The notes below the pieces were generated by a model. It was not told the origin of the DNA. It did not search any database and was given only the letters and a program-made list of their open reading frames with translations. A program made the position numbers and the translations under genes. 64,000 bases of DNA from Anticarsia gemmatalis (lineage: Eukaryota > Arthropoda > Insecta > Lepidoptera > Erebidae): positions 5,394,001-5,458,000 of the forward strand of contig NC_134756.1 of NCBI RefSeq assembly GCF_050436995.1, read 5' to 3'. Below, piece by piece: positions 61,319 through 64,000 of the stretch. Position 1 is the stretch's first letter; every line of letters starts with the position of its first letter.

Positions 61319-62754
61319 TTAAGGAAAAAAGAAGTTTTTCGGATCATACTCGTACATGCACTTAGCGCTCCAGTATGATGCTTCGCACAAGTCCTTGTAT
61401 TTTTTTGCTGAAACAAAATAATACACAGTTATATGTTTTTCAAAAAAAGCTAAGGCAATCAATGACTGCAATTCAACCTGATTTGGAATGTTTGATTCGT
61501 TTCGTATCATACAGTTTTGAAGAACAAGCTATGTGGAAATTCTTTGTACAAAATCTTATCCGAGTATTGGTTATGACATGAAATAAGGCATTATGTGATT
61601 TTTACGGTACCTATGGTTATCTAAAATACGGTCTTCTCACATAACACTAAAAGATATTAAGATATACGACGAAATATTAGAAGAGATCGATTGCAAATTA
61701 CATACATATAATGTAGTACTTAAAGGAGAAGGCAAGGATTTGGGGAATTGATTGCTCAGCAGTGGGACACTAAATCAGGCTAAATAAAAAAAAATGTAGT
61801 ACTTACGAACATCTTTACACTTTACCGCTGCCCCTTTTGCTGATTCCTTCATATCAGGCGGGTACATCATGTCAATTTGCTTTATAGATGCTTCGTAATT
61901 AATCTTGTTGTTCTTCACCTATAATACATGAATAGCATTTAATTTCATAATGAGGGTGTAACATCCACGCGTAAAAAGCGTTAATGATCAAGATTGGAGA
62001 CTCTAAAACCTTAGCAAAATGTAGCAGTCGTAGTTTGGTATTTATAACAGTATTCAAATGGTTATTGTTAGTTCTTACATGAAATAATTAACTAACACTA
62101 TTTCCTGACATAGCCGGTTATATGTTGCACTATTAAACGCTTTAAGTACAAAAATATGGACACTTACGACACCAGTCATTTCAAATACACAAGCAATATA
62201 ACACATAACTTTCTTGTCTTCTATAAAATTTCCTTGCTCTAATCCTCCAATGAGATCTGTAAATAACAATACACTTATAAAATCTCACTCAATATGAATA
62301 ATAATGATCCTTTTAATAGCCTTTCTTACCATCAGTGACTTGTATTTTCTTCATGCAACTATTCCTCATTAATTTTCCTGTATTTTTCATTTGGGCTCTT
62401 GTCATCTGCAAGAGTGTACTTATTAAGGAGCCAATAAAAACTATTAAGTAAATTACCAATGCTTTCAAAGGCAAAAATGATAAACTAATGTGATTTCCAA
62501 AGACATACCGAATATTTACATTCTCAATCGAAAATAATCGGAATTATTGTATGTACGTTCTTCGTGCTTGTACATGATGTAAATTTTAGAGTATCATTGT
62601 AATCACAAACTTGAGATCGTTTACTTTTAAGTGTTCAGGACATGACTCGGCACAGAGTCGAAAAAATACATAAATCAAATATTTTACTTACCGCATCAAT
62701 TCCATTAACAGAAAACAGCAACACAATCACCCAATACAAATCCCTAAGATCCAT
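61319..62754 (-). CDS. odorant-binding protein O (second exon plan)
   Basis: Minus-strand exons: 62692-62754, 62330-62405, 62168-62256, 61807-61918, 61319-61407; 429 nt, 142 residues. The signal peptide is MDLRDLYWVIVLLFSVNGIDA; mature start MTRAQMKNTG. Cysteine spacing is 26-3-40-10-8. Motifs: NFIEDKKVMCYIACVFEMTG, VKNNKINYEASIKQIDMMYP, YKDLCEASYWSAKCMYE; ends KNFFFP and TAA. Exon lengths are identical to OBP-N, which it clearly duplicates in tandem. Confidence 0.94.
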
Positions 62755-63263
62755 AACGAAACTTGTATCTAATAATTGTCTATACTGAATGAAACTGCTT
62801 CCTACAGGGTAGAAACCATATATACAAAGTTGTTACTACCTGATTACAGAACGCAACTATGTATTTAGTACAACCAGCCAGTTATTAGCTAGACAAACAC
62901 ACGAATCTGTAGTTAAACTGCAATCAAGCGACCTATGTACTTATAACAAGATGTCAAATTGGATAATCAAAGAGGACCCCGACTTTTGTATCCATAAGTC
63001 CCTACTATTATAATCAGATTAGGGCGTTGGTCTCAGTGTTAGGTAAAAAGCGATATCATATTGCTAAAATAGGATTGCCTTAAAACTTTTGACGTTCTCT
63101 GGCTACAATTAAAATTTATACATAAGGACTTTGATTAAGGGATCTGCTCGGCGCACTCATAAAAAAACAAATTGTGTTTTTAACATTTTTTATTTAGGTT
63201 CCCAAATGAGATTTTTGTAATCTCGCCACACCATGCATATTGAGATTTTTTACTTAATTTCTA
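62755..63263. other. intergenic region between OBP-O and OBP-P
   Basis: Promoter side of OBP-O and 3' side of OBP-P. Nothing further is supported. Confidence 0.45.
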
Positions 63264-63788
63264 TCAAGCAAATACAAAATTACTTGGATCGTAATCGTAG
63301 ATACACTTCGCAGTCCAATACGATGCTTCACAGATGTCTTTGTAGGTTTTGGCTGTAAGACAATAACAAACATTATACCACAAGTTATGTTCTCAAAATA
63401 AAAACAAAACTTCCCAAAAAATGATTACCTTAGTACTTACCAACACCTCTGCAGCTTTCAATGGCCGCTTTAACCGGCTCTTTCATTTCAGCAGGGAACA
63501 TCATGTCCACTTGTTTCAACATAGCATCGTGCAGTATTTTGTTGTTCTTAACCTAAAATATAAAAGACAACCAATAACACATATGTAGGTTGCCAGCAAC
63601 TCACCGAGTGAGTTCAGAAAACCTACTTAGTAGGTTTGTGGGTAGCGAAAGTGTCACATAATATCAATGAAATACTACTAAAGATGTAAGTTAACTTACT
63701 GCCTGACTCAAACTGTAGACGCAAGCGATATAGCACATAACATTTCTATCTTCAATAAACTTTCCTTTGTCTATATCGCCAACTTGAT
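63264..63788 (-). CDS. odorant-binding protein P (partial, 5' exons beyond the window)
   Basis: Minus-strand exons 3 to 5: 63700-63788, 63441-63552, 63264-63352 (stop TGA). The sizes 89, 112 and 89 nt are the same as in OBP-N and OBP-O. Motifs: KGKFIEDRNVMCYIACVYSL, VKNNKILHDAMLKQVDMMFP, YKDICEASYWTAKCIYD; ends SNFVFA. The signal-peptide exon and the MTRAQ-type exon are not found in the remaining 212 bases and must lie to the right of the window. Third member of the N/O/P tandem group. Confidence 0.92.
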
Positions 63789-64000
63789 CTGCAAAAATAA
63801 CAATGCTATCATACGAAATTTTATTTACTTTATCATTCATTCGCATAAGCTTGTCACTTAAACAGTGCGTATAACCGATCCTAGTTTGATATTTTTAGTT
63901 GTCAAAATCGTGACAAAATTTAATTTGTTTTGTTTATCGGGTAATACAGTTTTAAAATGCAGCGGCTATGGTCACAAAAATAACTCTGAAATGTTTTATC
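63789..64000. other. OBP-P intron sequence to window end
   Basis: No exon is recognisable. Interpreted as part of intron 2 of OBP-P. Confidence 0.6.

Overview
The window is AT-rich, intron-rich nuclear DNA of an insect, almost certainly a moth or other lepidopteran. The reasons are a dense tandem array of odorant-binding protein (OBP) genes with classic six-cysteine spacing, canonical GT-AG introns, lepidopteran-type Helitron-like repeats (5' TCTATACTAATATTATAAAG, 3' hairpin plus CTAG, inserted between A and T), tRNA-derived SINEs, a CR1-like LINE and a Transib element. Gene names are not assignable from sequence alone, so the OBP genes are labelled A to P in window order.

Layout. 1.2-7.4 kb: a five-exon plus-strand gene for a secreted or membrane protein with a His/Tyr-rich stretch, a hydrophobic segment and a KRRRR processing site. 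8.7-63.8 kb: 16 OBP genes, 14 on the minus strand and two (C, G) on the plus strand, each convergent with its downstream neighbour. Three architectures are visible. Genes A, B, C, G and H end in F-x-F type tails. Genes D, E, F and I to M have the same five-exon plan (about 60-69 / 162-177 / 115 / 86 / 9-33 nt). Genes N, O and P use a different plan (63 / 76 / 89 / 112 / 89 nt). Nearly every intron boundary was placed by eye, and the exon sums are all divisible by three.

Two OBP copies are broken. OBP-F has a 2,152-bp palindromic Transib element (868-bp arms, 416-bp centre, 5-bp target duplication CGCCG, CACTGTG end) inside exon 2; leaving out the element and one target copy gives exactly the 174-nt exon of its paralogues. 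OBP-K carries a CGA-to-TGA stop in exon 3. OBP-I lacks the second and fifth conserved cysteines and is a Minus-C type OBP.

Other mobile DNA: a nearly intact two-ORF LINE (about 24.76-29.58 kb) between OBP-E and OBP-F, a TA-flanked MITE near 5.1 kb, a tandem pair of TIR elements near 41 kb, a foldback element near 42.7 kb, several Helitron-like copies and SINEs.

How the genes work together: OBPs are small secreted carriers that bind hydrophobic ligands, classically in sensillar lymph. This array looks like one expanded by tandem duplication, with conserved promoter blocks shared inside subgroups (D/E/F and J/K/L/M), which suggests retained co-regulation while individual copies diverge or die. 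No rRNA, true tRNA, CRISPR or bacterial-type features were seen.
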